A DNA stretch of 64,000 bases. Origin: Alphaproteobacteria bacterium (lineage in GTDB: Bacteria > Pseudomonadota > Alphaproteobacteria > Micropepsales > Micropepsaceae). Made by a program: the position numbers and the translations under genes. Position 1 is the first letter of the stretch. Each line of letters opens with the position of its first letter. Shown here piece after piece: positions 48,447-58,493 of the stretch. The stretch covers positions 34,390 through 98,389 of the forward strand of contig JAJPHG010000039.1 in assembly GCA_021325375.1 (NCBI GenBank). Reading direction: 5' to 3'. The notes under the pieces were generated by a model. That model was not told the origin of the DNA, ran no database searches, and worked only from the letters and a program-made list of their open reading frames with translations.

Positions 48447-50552
48447 CTACTCCGCCGCCATCTTGTGCGAGCCGCCGGCGAACTCGCGCGAGCACAGCGC
48501 CATGGTCTCGCTCGCCCGCGCGATCGGGTTGGTGAGATAGTAGTCCGAAATCGCAGGCGCGAGCTTCCGGCTGACGTCCAGCGGCCCGTCGGCGCCGACA
48601 TTGCTCCACACCGCCGCGTCCGCGCCCTGATGCGCGTGCGGCTTGCCGAGTTCGCCGAAAAGCGGCGCCTCGGCGACCAGCGCCTTGCGCAGCGCGTCGA
48701 GACTGTCATAAGGCAAGCGCTTGCCCAGCACGTCCGAAAGCGCGCGCAGGATCGCCCAATCCTCCTTTGCCTCGCCAGGCGGGAAAGTGGCGCGGCGTGC
48801 CATCTGCACCCTGCCCTCGAAATTCGCGTAAAGGCCGTCCTTCTCGGTATAGGCGGCGCCCGGCAGCACGACGTCGGCGTTGTGCGCGCCCGCATCGCCA
48901 TGGCTGCCCTGATAGACGACGAAAGCGCGGCCGAGATGGCCGACGTCGAACTCGTCGGCGCCGAGAAGATAAATAAAGTCGATCTCGCCCTTCTGCGCGC
49001 CGTCGACGATGCCGGAGACGTCGCGGCCTTTCACGAAGCCGAGGTCCAGCGCCGCGACACGCGACGCCGCGGTGTGCAGCACGTTGAAGCCGTTCCAGCC
49101 GCCCTCGGCCGCGCTGCCCGCGGGCCCGATCATGCCGCTGTCGGCCGCGATCTTCGCCGCGCGCTTGAGGATCGCCGCGCCATCGGGCCGCGAAAGCGCG
49201 CCGGTGCCGACGATGATCATCGGCCGCTTGGCGTCGGCGAGGACTTTCAGGAACGGATTGCTCTCCAGCGCCTCGATGCCGCCGAGCTGCTCGACGGGAT
49301 ATGTCAGATCGATCGCCTCGCCGATATTGGCGATCTTGAGATTGCCGTTCGCCCACGCCTTGCGGATGCGCGCGTTCAGCACCGGCGCTTCCCAGCGCGG
49401 ATTGCAGCCGATGAGCAGCAGCGCATCCGCCGCCTCGACGCCCGCGATGGTCGTGTTGAAGAGATAGGTGGGACGCGGTCCCGGCGCGAGCTTCGATCCA
49501 TCCTGGCGGCAATCGAGATGCGCCGCCCCGAGCGCGGTCATCAGGTCCTTGAGCGCCTTGATCTCCTCCGCCGCGGCGAGGTCGCCGACGATGGCCGCCA
49601 TGCGCTCCGGCGCGGTCTGCGCCACGCGCGCAGCGATGGCGGCGAAGGCTTCACCCCAGCTCGCGGGCTGGAGCTTGCCGCTCTTGCGCACATAAGGCTT
49701 GTCGAGACGCTGGCGCATCAGCCCGTCGCAGGCATGGCGCGCCTTGTCGCTGATCCATTCCTCGTTGATCTCTTCGTTGAGGCGCGGCAGCACGCGCAGC
49801 ACCGCCGGCCCGCGCGTGTCGACGCGGATGTTGCAGCCTTGCGCGTCCATCACGTCGATGGACTCGGTTTTGCGAAGCTCCCAGGGCCGCGCGTTGAACG
49901 CATAGGGTTTCGAGGTCAAAGCGCCCACGGGGCAGAGGTCGACCACGTTGCCGGAGAGCTCGCTCGCGAACGCTTTCTCCAGATAGGTCGTGATCTCCAT
50001 GTCCTCGCCGCGGCCGGTGGCGCCGAGATCGGGCACGCCCGCGACCTCGGTCGCGAAGCGCACGCAGCGGGTGCACTGGATGCAGCGGGTCATGATCGTC
50101 TTGACCAGCGGGCCCATATACTTGTCTTCGACCGCGCGCTTGTTCTCGTTGAAGCGGTGGAACGCGGCGCGGCCATAGCCCATCGCCTGGTCCTGCAGGT
50201 CGCACTCGCCGCCCTGGTCGCAGATCGGGCAGTCGAGCGGATGGTTGATGAGCAGGAATTCCATCACGCCCTCGCGCGCCTTGCGCACGTAGGGGCCCTT
50301 GGTGTTGATCTTGGCGGGCGTGCCGTCCTTGTTGGGGAAGATGTCGCGGACCTGCAAGGCACAAGAAGCCTGCGGCTTCGGCGCCCCGACCCATTCGACC
50401 AGGCACATGCGGCAATTGCCGGCGACCGACAGCCGCTCGTGATAGCAGAAGCGCGGGATCTCCGCCCCCGCCATCTCGCAGGCCTGCAGCAGGGTCAGGC
50501 CGTCCTCCGCCTCGATCTCCTTGCCGTCGACGATGAGTTTGCGGCTGGGCAT
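48447..50552 (-). CDS. nuoG: NADH-quinone oxidoreductase subunit G
   Basis: CEMAGAEIPRFCYHERLSVAGNCRMCLVEW, CPICDQGGECDLQDQA. Confidence 0.97.
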   Translation of the reverse strand: MPSRKLIVDGKEIEAEDGLTLLQACEMAGAEIPRFCYHERLSVAGNCRMCLVEWVGAPKPQASCALQVRDIFPNKDGTPAKINTKGPYVRKAREGVMEFLLINHPLDCPICDQGGECDLQDQAMGYGRAAFHRFNENKRAVEDKYMGPLVKTIMTRCIQCTRCVRFATEVAGVPDLGATGRGEDMEITTYLEKAFASELSGNVVDLCPVGALTSKPYAFNARPWELRKTESIDVMDAQGCNIRVDTRGPAVLRVLPRLNEEINEEWISDKARHACDGLMRQRLDKPYVRKSGKLQPASWGEAFAAIAARVAQTAPERMAAIVGDLAAAEEIKALKDLMTALGAAHLDCRQDGSKLAPGPRPTYLFNTTIAGVEAADALLLIGCNPRWEAPVLNARIRKAWANGNLKIANIGEAIDLTYPVEQLGGIEALESNPFLKVLADAKRPMIIVGTGALSRPDGAAILKRAAKIAADSGMIGPAGSAAEGGWNGFNVLHTAASRVAALDLGFVKGRDVSGIVDGAQKGEIDFIYLLGADEFDVGHLGRAFVVYQGSHGDAGAHNADVVLPGAAYTEKDGLYANFEGRVQMARRATFPPGEAKEDWAILRALSDVLGKRLPYDSLDALRKALVAEAPLFGELGKPHAHQGADAAVWSNVGADGPLDVSRKLAPAISDYYLTNPIARASETMALCSREFAGGSHKMAAE

Positions 50553-50556
50553 CGCG

Positions 50557-51831
50557 CTACTCCGCCGCCTGCTTGAACGCCGCCATGCGGCGCTCGAGCT
50601 CGGGGCGGAAGTGGCGGATCAGGCCCTGGATCGGCCACGCGGCGGCGTCGCCGAGCGCGCAGATCGTGTGGCCTTCCACTTCCTTAGTCACTTCCTGGAG
50701 GAGATCGATCTCCTCGGGGCGCGAATTGCCCTGCTGCATGCGGGTGAGCACGCGCCACATCCAGCCCGTGCCCTCGCGGCAGGGCGTGCACTGGCCGCAG
50801 CTCTCATGCTTGTAGAAATAGGCAAGACGCTGGATCGCCTTCACGACGTCGGTCGACTTGTCCATCACAATCACGGCCGCGGTGCCGAGGCCGGACTGGA
50901 CGTTCTTCAAGGAGTCGAAATCCATCAGCACGTCGTCGCAGATCGATTTCGGCAACAGCGGCACCGAGGCGCCGCCGGGAATGATCGCGAGCAGATTGTC
51001 CCAGCCGCCGCGCACGCCGCCGGCGTGCCGCTCGATGAGCTCGCGCAGCGGGATGCCCATCTCCTCTTCCACGTTGCACGGCTTGTTGACGTGGCCCGAG
51101 ATGCAGAAGACCTTTGTGCCGGTGTTGTTCGGACGGCCGATCGCCGCGAACCACTCCGCGCCGCGGCGCAGGATGGTGGGCGCGACCGCGATGCTCTCGA
51201 CATTGTTGACGGTGGTGGGACAGCCATAGAGCCCGACATTCGCCGGGAACGGCAGCTTCAGGCGCGGCTGACCCTTCTTGCCTTCGAGGCTTTCGAGCAG
51301 CGCCGTCTCCTCGCCGCAGATATAGGCGCCTGCGCCGTGATGGACGTAGAGGTCGAACGGATAGCCGAAGATGTTGTCCTTGCCGATCAGCTTGGCCTCA
51401 TAGGCCTCGTCGACGGCGCGCTGCAGCGCCTCGCGCTCGCGGATGAACTCGCCGCGCACATAGACGTAACAGGCGTTCGCGCGCATCGCGAAGCTCGCGA
51501 TCAGGCAGCCTTCGACGAGCGTATGCGGATCGTGGCGCAGGATGTCGCGGTCCTTGCACGTGCCGGGCTCGGACTCGTCGGCGTTGACGACGAGATAGTG
51601 CGGCCGCTCCTTCACTTCCTTGGGCATGAACGACCACTTCATGCCGGTCGGGAAGCCCGCGCCGCCGCGGCCGCGCAGGCCGGATTTTTTCATAATGTCG
51701 ACGATGGCCTCAGGCCCGAGATCGATGATGGCCTTCGTGCCGTCCCAATTGCCGCGCTTCCTCGCCGCGTCGAGGCCCGGGCTCTCGAAGCCGTAGAGAT
51801 TGGTGAAGATGCGGTCCTTGTCGGCGAGCAT
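50557..51831 (-). CDS. nuoF: NADH-quinone oxidoreductase subunit F
   Basis: [35 protein letters not shown]. Confidence 0.97.
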   Translation of the reverse strand: MLADKDRIFTNLYGFESPGLDAARKRGNWDGTKAIIDLGPEAIVDIMKKSGLRGRGGAGFPTGMKWSFMPKEVKERPHYLVVNADESEPGTCKDRDILRHDPHTLVEGCLIASFAMRANACYVYVRGEFIREREALQRAVDEAYEAKLIGKDNIFGYPFDLYVHHGAGAYICGEETALLESLEGKKGQPRLKLPFPANVGLYGCPTTVNNVESIAVAPTILRRGAEWFAAIGRPNNTGTKVFCISGHVNKPCNVEEEMGIPLRELIERHAGGVRGGWDNLLAIIPGGASVPLLPKSICDDVLMDFDSLKNVQSGLGTAAVIVMDKSTDVVKAIQRLAYFYKHESCGQCTPCREGTGWMWRVLTRMQQGNSRPEEIDLLQEVTKEVEGHTICALGDAAAWPIQGLIRHFRPELERRMAAFKQAAE

Positions 51832-52469
51832 CAGGGTGCTTCCGGTTTGCGGTTGTAGCCGCCGTTATAGAGTTGCGGGTCTTTCAGCGTCAGCGCGCCG
51901 CCTTCGGGCTCCGAGGTGTGTCTGCCGTTGCCGGCGCCGGGCTTGGGCGTCTGGCCGGAGCGGAAAGCTTCCAGCAGCGCCTCGGTCTTCGGCCCGTCGA
52001 GGTCTTCGTAGAAATCTTTGCCGATCTGCAGCATCGGCGCGTTGACGCAGGCGCCGAGGCATTCGACCTCCATCCACGAGAACTTGCCGTCGGCGGAGAC
52101 GGTGTGCGGCGCCGCCGCGATGTGCTTCTTGCAGGCGGCGACGACGTCGTCCGAGCCGCGCAGCCAGCACGGCGTCGTGGTGCAGACCTGCACCAGATGC
52201 TCGCCGACGGGCTCGAGGTTGAACATGGTGTAGAACGTCGCGACCTCGAGCACGCGGATGTACGGCATCGCGAGCATCTTCGCGACGGCCTCGATCATCG
52301 GCTTGGTGACCCAGCCTTCCTGCTCCTGCCCGATCCAGAGCAGCGCGATCACCGCGCTCGCTTGGCGGCCTTGCGGATATTTCGCGATCTCGCGCTCGCA
52401 ACGCACCGCGTTCGCGTCGTTGAACGCGAAGCTCGCGGGCTGATCGGCGCTGAGGCGGCGCACGGACAT
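51831..52469 (-). CDS. nuoE: NADH-quinone oxidoreductase subunit E
   Basis: [31 protein letters not shown]; start set at [14 protein letters not shown]. Confidence 0.95.
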   Translation of the reverse strand: MSVRRLSADQPASFAFNDANAVRCEREIAKYPQGRQASAVIALLWIGQEQEGWVTKPMIEAVAKMLAMPYIRVLEVATFYTMFNLEPVGEHLVQVCTTTPCWLRGSDDVVAACKKHIAAAPHTVSADGKFSWMEVECLGACVNAPMLQIGKDFYEDLDGPKTEALLEAFRSGQTPKPGAGNGRHTSEPEGGALTLKDPQLYNGGYNRKPEAP

Positions 52470-52747
52470 CAGTTCAAAACTCCGTTCAGTCTCGCGGCTT
52501 GCAGAAAGCACTGATAGCAGAGCAATTTGATATCAGCGCTCTTCTCCAGCTCTTCTGTCCATTCGCCGCCATTTGCATTCAACATTTCGTCGCATTCACT
52601 GCAATAGGCGCTGGGCTCGTCAGCGGCATCGAGTGACGAATAGATAAATCCCCGAGGAATGCCATCATGGAGAGAGTCGAGAACGTGCGAGCAAACAAAC
52701 GTCTCACTCGACGCGCCATGCTCATCACATTGCACCGCGTCGCTCAT
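52469..52747 (-). CDS. Small Cys/His-rich (zinc-ribbon-like) hypothetical protein inside nuo operon
   Basis: [11 protein letters not shown]...FVCSHV...YCSEC...LLCYQC, 92 aa; overlaps nuoD end by 4 bp and abuts nuoE start. Confidence 0.8.
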   Translation of the reverse strand: MSDAVQCDEHGASSETFVCSHVLDSLHDGIPRGFIYSSLDAADEPSAYCSECDEMLNANGGEWTEELEKSADIKLLCYQCFLQAARLNGVLN

Positions 52748-53931
52748 CGGTCGACCTCCCCGAACACGATGTCGAGGGAGCCCAGGATGGCGGAGACGTC
52801 GGCGAGCATGTAGCCGCGGCCCATATAGTCCATCGCCGCCAGATGCGCGAAGGACGGCGCGCGCAGCTTGCAGCGGTAGGGCTTGTTGGTGCCGTCGGCG
52901 ATGAGATAGACGCCGAACTCGCCCTTGGGCGCTTCCACAGCGGCATAGACCTCGCCCGCGGGCACGTGGAAGCCCTCGGTGTAGAGCTTGAAGTGGTGGA
53001 TCAGCGCCTCCATCGAGGTCTTCATCTCGGCGCGCTTGGGCGGCACGACCTTGTTGTCCGTCGAGGACACCGGCCCGGAAGGCATCCTCTCGATGCACTG
53101 TCTCATGATGTGCACCGCCTGGCGCATCTCTTCCATGCGCATCAGGTAGCGGTCGTAATTGTCGCCGTTCTTGCCGATGGGGATCTGGAAATCGAGATCG
53201 CTGTAGCATTCGTAGGGCTGCGCGCGGCGCAGGTCCCAACCCACGCCCGTCGAGCGCAGCATCACGCCGGAGAAGCCCCACTCCTCCGCCTCCTTGCGGT
53301 TCACCACGCCGATGTCGACGTTGCGCTGCTTGAAGATGCGGCTCTCGGTGAGCAGGCCCGCGATGTCGTCGAGCACCTTGGGGAACGCGTCGCACCATGC
53401 GCCGATGTCGTCGATGAGCGCGGGCGGCAGGTCCTGGTGCACGCCGCCGGCGCGGAAATAGGCCGCGTGCATGCGGCTGCCGCTGGCGCGCTCATAGAAC
53501 ACCATCAGCTTCTCGCGCTCCTCGAAGCCCCAGAGCGGCGGGGTGAGCGCGCCGCAGTCCATCGCCTGCGTCGTGACGTTCATCAGATGGTTGAGGACGC
53601 GGCCGATCTCGCAATAGAGCACGCGGATGTATTGGCCGCGCGGCGGCACCTGGAGGCCGAGCAGCTTCTCGATGGCGAGCGCGAAGGCGTGCTCCTGGTT
53701 CATCGGGGCGACGTAGTCCAGCCGGTCGAAATACGGGATCGCCTGGAGATAGGTCTTGTGCTCGATCAGCTTCTCGGTGCCGCGATGCAGGAGACCGATA
53801 TGCGGATCGACGCGGGTGACGATCTCGCCGTCGAGGTCGAGGATCATGCGCAGCACGCCGTGGGCCGCAGGATGCTGCGGGCCAAAGTTGACCGTCATCT
53901 TGGGATCGTCGTGCGGAGCGGGCTGGTCCAT
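52744..53931 (-). CDS. nuoD: NADH-quinone oxidoreductase subunit D
   Basis: [27 protein letters not shown]; start set at [17 protein letters not shown]. Confidence 0.97.
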   Translation of the reverse strand: MDQPAPHDDPKMTVNFGPQHPAAHGVLRMILDLDGEIVTRVDPHIGLLHRGTEKLIEHKTYLQAIPYFDRLDYVAPMNQEHAFALAIEKLLGLQVPPRGQYIRVLYCEIGRVLNHLMNVTTQAMDCGALTPPLWGFEEREKLMVFYERASGSRMHAAYFRAGGVHQDLPPALIDDIGAWCDAFPKVLDDIAGLLTESRIFKQRNVDIGVVNRKEAEEWGFSGVMLRSTGVGWDLRRAQPYECYSDLDFQIPIGKNGDNYDRYLMRMEEMRQAVHIMRQCIERMPSGPVSSTDNKVVPPKRAEMKTSMEALIHHFKLYTEGFHVPAGEVYAAVEAPKGEFGVYLIADGTNKPYRCKLRAPSFAHLAAMDYMGRGYMLADVSAILGSLDIVFGEVDR

Positions 53932-53948
53932 CAGGCCGTCTCCGGACG

Positions 53949-53976
53949 CGAATGGCGAATAGCGAATAGCGAATAG
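53949..53976. repeat. Heptamer array, left (CGAATGG CGAATAG CGAATAG CGAATAG)
   Basis: Tandem 7-bp units; inverted counterpart at 54386-54413. Confidence 0.85.
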
Positions 53977-53992
53977 CGGTTCGGCGGCGAAG

Positions 53993-54376
53993 TCATGACC
54001 CCTCGTCCCGATTTTGAAGCGATCGAATAAGGCTTCGTACCATTTTGCCCAGAGTTTGACACTGCTCGACAAGTGGCGCGAGCTTCTTCTCGTCCAGAAG
54101 CCCAACTCTCGCGGCGAGAAGCAGGTGAGTTTCCAATTCCTTCAGCGACCCCTGCGCTATACGCAAATACTGAATGAAGCTCTGCGTACTCTCTCGTCCA
54201 TGACCTTCCGCGATATTTGCCGGAATTGAAGCGGCTGCTCTCCTGATCTGGGAGGTAAGGCCGAACATCTCCTCTTTGGGAAATGCCCGCGTCAGCAGAT
54301 AGCAATTCTCCGCAAGCGCCATGGCGTCCTGCCAAACACGCAAGTCCCGAAAAGAATTGATCTGCTGCTCCGTCAA
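53993..54376 (-). CDS. Four helix bundle protein (S23 / 23S rRNA-intervening-sequence protein family, Avd-like)
   Basis: [83 protein letters not shown]. Confidence 0.93.
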   Translation of the reverse strand: MTEQQINSFRDLRVWQDAMALAENCYLLTRAFPKEEMFGLTSQIRRAAASIPANIAEGHGRESTQSFIQYLRIAQGSLKELETHLLLAARVGLLDEKKLAPLVEQCQTLGKMVRSLIRSLQNRDEGS

Positions 54377-54385
54377 AACTCATCC

Positions 54386-54413
54386 CTATTCGCCACTCGC
54401 CATTCGCTATTCG
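54386..54413. repeat. Heptamer array, right (inverted: CTATTCG CCACTCG CCATTCG CTATTCG)
   Basis: Inverted relative to 53949-53976; abuts the nuoC stop codon. Confidence 0.85.
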
Positions 54414-54414
54414 C

Positions 54415-55044
54415 CTATTTCTTCTCCGTGCCGCCCGACGCCACGCCCGGCGCCATCGCGGCCTTCTCGTCGCCCGGCAGGATGTGCGGCGCGCCTTCCC
54501 ACGGGCTCATGAAGTCGAAGTCGCGGAATTCCTGGACGAGCTGCACCGGCTGATAGACCACGCGCTTGAGCTCGTCGTCGTAACGCAGCTCGACATAGCC
54601 GGTCAGCGGGAAATCCTTGCGCAGCGGATGGCCGGAGAAACCGTAATCGGTGAGCAGGCGGCGCAGGTCGGGATGATCCGAGAACGACACGCCGTACATG
54701 TCGAAGGTCTCGCGCTCGAACCAGTTGGCGCAAGGATGCAGGCCTACGACGGACGGCACTGTCTCGTCCTCGGCCACCGCGAGCGTCACGCGCAGGCGCA
54801 GGTTCCGCCGCAGCGACAGCAGGTGATAGACGACGTCGAAGCGCTTCGCCCGCTCCGGCCAGTCGACGCCGCAGATGTCGATCAGAAGGCGGAATTCCTC
54901 GGCATCGCGCAGATAGGTCAGCACACGGACGATCTCGGCAGGCGCCACGTCGAGCGTCAGCTCGCCCAGCGCCATGCGGGTTCCCAAGACCGCGCCGGCC
55001 AAGGCGCCTGCGATCTTCTCGCCGAGCTGTTCCAGCGGTTCCAT
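54415..55044 (-). CDS. nuoC: NADH-quinone oxidoreductase subunit C
   Basis: [47 protein letters not shown]. Confidence 0.97.
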   Translation of the reverse strand: MEPLEQLGEKIAGALAGAVLGTRMALGELTLDVAPAEIVRVLTYLRDAEEFRLLIDICGVDWPERAKRFDVVYHLLSLRRNLRLRVTLAVAEDETVPSVVGLHPCANWFERETFDMYGVSFSDHPDLRRLLTDYGFSGHPLRKDFPLTGYVELRYDDELKRVVYQPVQLVQEFRDFDFMSPWEGAPHILPGDEKAAMAPGVASGGTEKK

Positions 55045-55047
55045 GTC

Positions 55048-55569
55048 TCAGCGCTCGATCGTTCCGGTGCGGCGGATCTTGCGCTGCAGCAGCATCACGC
55101 CGTAGAGCAGCGCCTCGGCCGTGGGCGGGCAGCCGGGCACGTAGACGTCCACCGGCACGATGCGGTCGCAGCCGCGCACCACGGCATAGGAATAGTGATA
55201 ATAGCCGCCGCCGTTCGCGCACGACCCCATCGAGATCACATAGCGCGGCTCGGGCATCTGGTCGTAGACCTTGCGCAGCGCCGGCGCCATCTTGTTGGTC
55301 AGCGTGCCCGCCACGATCATCACGTCGGACTGGCGCGGAGAGGCGCGGGGTGCTGCGCCGAAACGCTCCAAATCGTAGCGCGGCATGTTGACCTGCATCA
55401 TCTCGACGGCGCAGCAGGCCAGCCCGAACGTCATCCAGTGCAGCGAGCCGGTGCGCGCCCAGTTGATGAGCGAATCCAGATTGGCCGTGACGAAGCCCTT
55501 GTCCGTGATCTCGGCCTTGGCGGCCTTGAAATAGGGATCGTTGTCGGTGAGCGCCGGGTTCACTCCCAT
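55048..55569 (-). CDS. nuoB: NADH-quinone oxidoreductase subunit B
   Basis: [34 protein letters not shown]. Confidence 0.97.
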   Translation of the reverse strand: MGVNPALTDNDPYFKAAKAEITDKGFVTANLDSLINWARTGSLHWMTFGLACCAVEMMQVNMPRYDLERFGAAPRASPRQSDVMIVAGTLTNKMAPALRKVYDQMPEPRYVISMGSCANGGGYYHYSYAVVRGCDRIVPVDVYVPGCPPTAEALLYGVMLLQRKIRRTGTIER

Positions 55570-55925
55570 TCGAGCGCCCCCTTCTTCCATTCATAGATGA
55601 AGCCGACGGTCAGCACGCCCAGGAACACGACCATCGACCAGAAGCCGAAGACGCCGATCTTCCCGAGCGAGATCGCCCAGGGGAACAGGAACGCGACCTC
55701 GAGGTCGAAGATGATGAAGAGGATCGAGACCAGATAGAACCGCACGTCGAACTTCATGCGGGAATCGCCGAAGGCGTTGAAGCCGCACTCATAGGCCGAG
55801 AGCTTCTCGGGGTCCGGCTTGGACGGCGCGATGATGAAGGGGACGACCAGGAGGGCGGTGGCGATGACGCCTGAGATGGCGATGAAGAGCAGGATCGGCA
55901 GGTATTCGAGGAGTAGCCGTTCCAT
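55560..55925 (-). CDS. nuoA: NADH-quinone oxidoreductase subunit A
   Basis: [40 protein letters not shown]; start set at [10 protein letters not shown]. Confidence 0.96.
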   Translation of the reverse strand: MERLLLEYLPILLFIAISGVIATALLVVPFIIAPSKPDPEKLSAYECGFNAFGDSRMKFDVRFYLVSILFIIFDLEVAFLFPWAISLGKIGVFGFWSMVVFLGVLTVGFIYEWKKGALEWE

Positions 55926-56105
55926 TGCCCGTCTCGCCGCCTTTTTTGGGTCATTTCGCGGGTGCAAAAACGGAGGCGTCACCCGCGCGCCACGGGGGGT
56001 TTAGAGCAAGATTCGTCCGGGGAAAACAGGATTCTTTAAGGGTTTTTAAGAATGAGTCGCAGGTCACGACATGGTGAGAAAGAGTGCGATTTTTGCAGGC
56101 GAAGA

Positions 56106-56202
56106 CTGGCCTGCCAAGGCGTAGCCGCGCGAACCGATTCACGGCCCGGCTTCGCGCTGACGCGCTTCGCCGTGGCAGTCTCCGCCGCTGCGCGGCGTAG
56201 AC
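56106..56202 (-). repeat. tRNA-3'-associated repeat, copy 1 (downstream of tRNA-Asp)
   Basis: Begins immediately after the tRNA CCA: GTCTACGCCGCGCAGCGGCGGAGAC hairpin then GCGCGTCAGCGCGAAGCCGGGCCGTGAATCGGTT...; about 90 percent match to 60416-60512. Confidence 0.85.
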
Positions 56203-56279
56203 TGGCGGGAGCGACGGGGCTCGAACCCGCGACCTACGGCGTGACAGGCCGTCACTCTAACCAACTGAGCTACGCCCCC
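56203..56279 (-). tRNA. tRNA-Asp (anticodon GTC)
   Basis: GGGGGCGTAGCTCAGTTGGTTAGAGTGACGGCCTGTCACGCCGTAGGTCGCGGGTTCGAGCCCCGTCGCTCCCGCCA; cloverleaf folds, CCA encoded. Confidence 0.96.
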
Positions 56280-56379
56280 GCGGGCGCTCGCGGGGCCTTT
56301 GGGCCTGCGCGAAGGAGGGCCGATGTACGGCCCACCTTGGGGCGTGTCAAGGAAGAACGCGCTATACCCTCCCCTTCCT

Positions 56380-56531
56380 GTCATGGCCCGCGAATGCGGG
56401 CCACCCGGGTGACGTCTTCCCTATCTTCTCAAACAAAATCGTCATCGTCTGGACCCTTTCGGGCCAGCGATGACGGCGCTGAAAGTGTGCAGAACCCACC
56501 TGGGTAGCCCGCATTCGCGGGCCATGACACG
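56380..56531. repeat. Nested palindromic repeat, family A copy 3 (different inner hairpin)
   Basis: TGTCATGGCCCGCGAATGCGGGCCACCC ... CGTCATCG...GGGCCAGCGATGACG ... GGGTAGCCCGCATTCGCGGGCCATGACA. Confidence 0.88.
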
Positions 56532-56557
56532 GGTTTTTTTTGATTGGGGGCTGAGCC

Positions 56558-57034
56558 CTAGTTCCCCCCGCCATCCTGCCGATTGCGCGTGTCGTCCTGC
56601 GGGTTCTTCACCTTGGGCTTCTTCCCATGCAGTTCCTCCGGCGTCAGCTTGCCGTCGTTGTTCTTGTCGAACTCGTCGAAGAGCGAGCGCACCGTGTTCG
56701 AGAACTCCTTGAAATCCACGCAGCCGTCATGGTTCCAGTCGACGATGGTGGAGGTCGTCGAAAGCCCCTCGGCCCAGCGCGCCTCGTTCACGGCGTCGGT
56801 CTCGTCCGCGTCCAGACAGCCATTGTGCTTCTTGTCGGCGGCATCGAACTCGGCCTTGAGCCCCGCCTCCATCTCGGCGCGCGTGACCGTGCCGTCGTGA
56901 TCGGCGTCGTAGCGCTCGAGCAACTCGACCACGGGATGGAACGGCTTGGCCGGCTTTTGCGGCTCGGGCGGCGGGCCGTCGTCGGCGCAGGCCGTGAGCA
57001 TCAAGACGGTCGCGAGAATGAGACGGCTCTGCAC
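56558..57034 (-). CDS. EF-hand domain lipoprotein
   Basis: GTG start, lipobox VLMLTAC; EF-hand loops DADHDGTVTRAE, DWNHDGCVDFKE, DKNNDGKLTPEE. Confidence 0.85.
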   Translation of the reverse strand: MQSRLILATVLMLTACADDGPPPEPQKPAKPFHPVVELLERYDADHDGTVTRAEMEAGLKAEFDAADKKHNGCLDADETDAVNEARWAEGLSTTSTIVDWNHDGCVDFKEFSNTVRSLFDEFDKNNDGKLTPEELHGKKPKVKNPQDDTRNRQDGGGN

Positions 57035-57054
57035 GCGGTCCTCCCAAAAGGCGT

Positions 57055-58296
57055 TCAACGCTCCGGCGGTGCGCCTTCCGGCGGCAGGAGCGCGCTGCGT
57101 TCGCGCTTGACGCCCTCGCCGCTCCAATAGCCGCCGCAGGCGGCATCCGTCTTGGCATGCGGGTCCTTGAGCGCGCGCAGCCGGGCGAGCACGTCCGCGG
57201 CATGAGCGCGGTTGAACGTCTCGTTCTGCGTCACCGCCGCGCCGCCCTGCTCCAGCAGCTTCACCGCCGTCTCCTGATCGGCGACGGCCTGCGCGACGTC
57301 ACCGGTCTTGCCGTAAGAGCAGGCGCGCTTGACATGGGCCCAGACGTAGTCCGGCTGCGCCTGCAATCCCGTCGTGAATTCCGCGATCGCTTCGCCGTCG
57401 CGGCCCAGCGCGCTCAAGACCCAGCCGCGATGATAGTGGTACGGCATCCCCTGCGGCGCGGCGCCGGCGGCCTTGGCCGCGTCGTCGAGGGCCGCGAGCG
57501 CCTTGTCGTAATTGCCCCGCGTGAGCTCGATCGCCTCGATCTGCATATAGGTCACGGGCCTGGCGCGCGGCCATTTGTCGAGCATCGCCTGGAACTCGGC
57601 GAGCGCGTCGTCATAGGCGCCGAGCGCGGCCTTGGCGTTGGCCACGGCGGCGCGCGCGTTGCCGCTGTCGGGCGCGAGCGCGTGCCATGCCATGTCGTCG
57701 ACGAGGGCCGCGCGCAAAAGCTTGTCGCGATCGCCGCCCGGCGGATGATCGGAGAACCCGTCCAGGCGGTTGAGGTCGGCACGCGTCTTGAGCGCGTTGG
57801 GCCGCAGATCCGCGCCGAGCGCGCTGTTCATCACGGCCGCGTCGAGGGCCGCATGCGCGCCGGCGAAATCCTCGGCCGCGAGCAGTGCTGCGCCTTTGGC
57901 GAGATCGGCGGCCGCCTTGTCGCCGCCCGCCTTCGCGTTCGCCTGCGGCGGCGCCGCCTCGCCCTTGATCGTCTTGCCGCCATATTCGACGTCGCGCACG
58001 GCGAAAGTCGGGACGCCGCCCTCGAACCGCCCGCTGTCGACATAGAGATGGACGGTGACGTTCTTCCCGGTCTTGTCGGAATCGTCGAGCGCTTGGAGCA
58101 GCGCGTCCGTGGACGCAACGTGCTTGGCGTCGAGCACGAAGCGCTCGCCCGTCTCGAACAGCGCGAAGGAGACGCGGCCGTCCCTCATCACGACCTGGCG
58201 CGCGACGCCGCTCGCGCTCAGCACGGGCGCCTCGGCGAGAGCGGGCGCGGCGGCGGCCAATATGGTTAGCGAGAGAAGAGCCGATTTGAGGTGCAT
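57055..58296 (-). CDS. Secreted tetratricopeptide-repeat protein
   Basis: Signal peptide MHLKSALLSLTILAAAAPALAEA; TPR-like repeats in C-terminal half. Confidence 0.8.
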   Translation of the reverse strand: MHLKSALLSLTILAAAAPALAEAPVLSASGVARQVVMRDGRVSFALFETGERFVLDAKHVASTDALLQALDDSDKTGKNVTVHLYVDSGRFEGGVPTFAVRDVEYGGKTIKGEAAPPQANAKAGGDKAAADLAKGAALLAAEDFAGAHAALDAAVMNSALGADLRPNALKTRADLNRLDGFSDHPPGGDRDKLLRAALVDDMAWHALAPDSGNARAAVANAKAALGAYDDALAEFQAMLDKWPRARPVTYMQIEAIELTRGNYDKALAALDDAAKAAGAAPQGMPYHYHRGWVLSALGRDGEAIAEFTTGLQAQPDYVWAHVKRACSYGKTGDVAQAVADQETAVKLLEQGGAAVTQNETFNRAHAADVLARLRALKDPHAKTDAACGGYWSGEGVKRERSALLPPEGAPPER

Positions 58297-58344
58297 GGCC
58301 GCCACTCTCCAATGGCGCCCGGGGATCGTCAACATGCTGATAGC

Positions 58345-58492
58345 GGAGCCTAGCGGCACGTCGCTACGCTGTCGCTTGCGACCCCTTCGAGGCTCGCCCT
58401 GCGGGCTCGCACCTCAGGGTGACGTGCCTACTGCTACAGTAGCGTCATCCTGAGGTGCGAGCGCAGCGAGCCTCGAAGGATGGCGCTCCGCC
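58345..58492. repeat. Palindromic intergenic repeat, family D
   Basis: CCTTCGAGGCTCGCCCTGCGGGCTCGCACCTCAGGGTGACG ... CGTCATCCTGAGGTGCGAGCGCAGCGAGCCTCGAAGG. Confidence 0.85.
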
Positions 58493-58493
58493 C

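Noticed and set aside
48105-50576. 823-aa plus-strand ORF opposite nuoH/nuoG
   Set aside because: Antisense shadow of well-conserved nuo genes with no recognisable domain.
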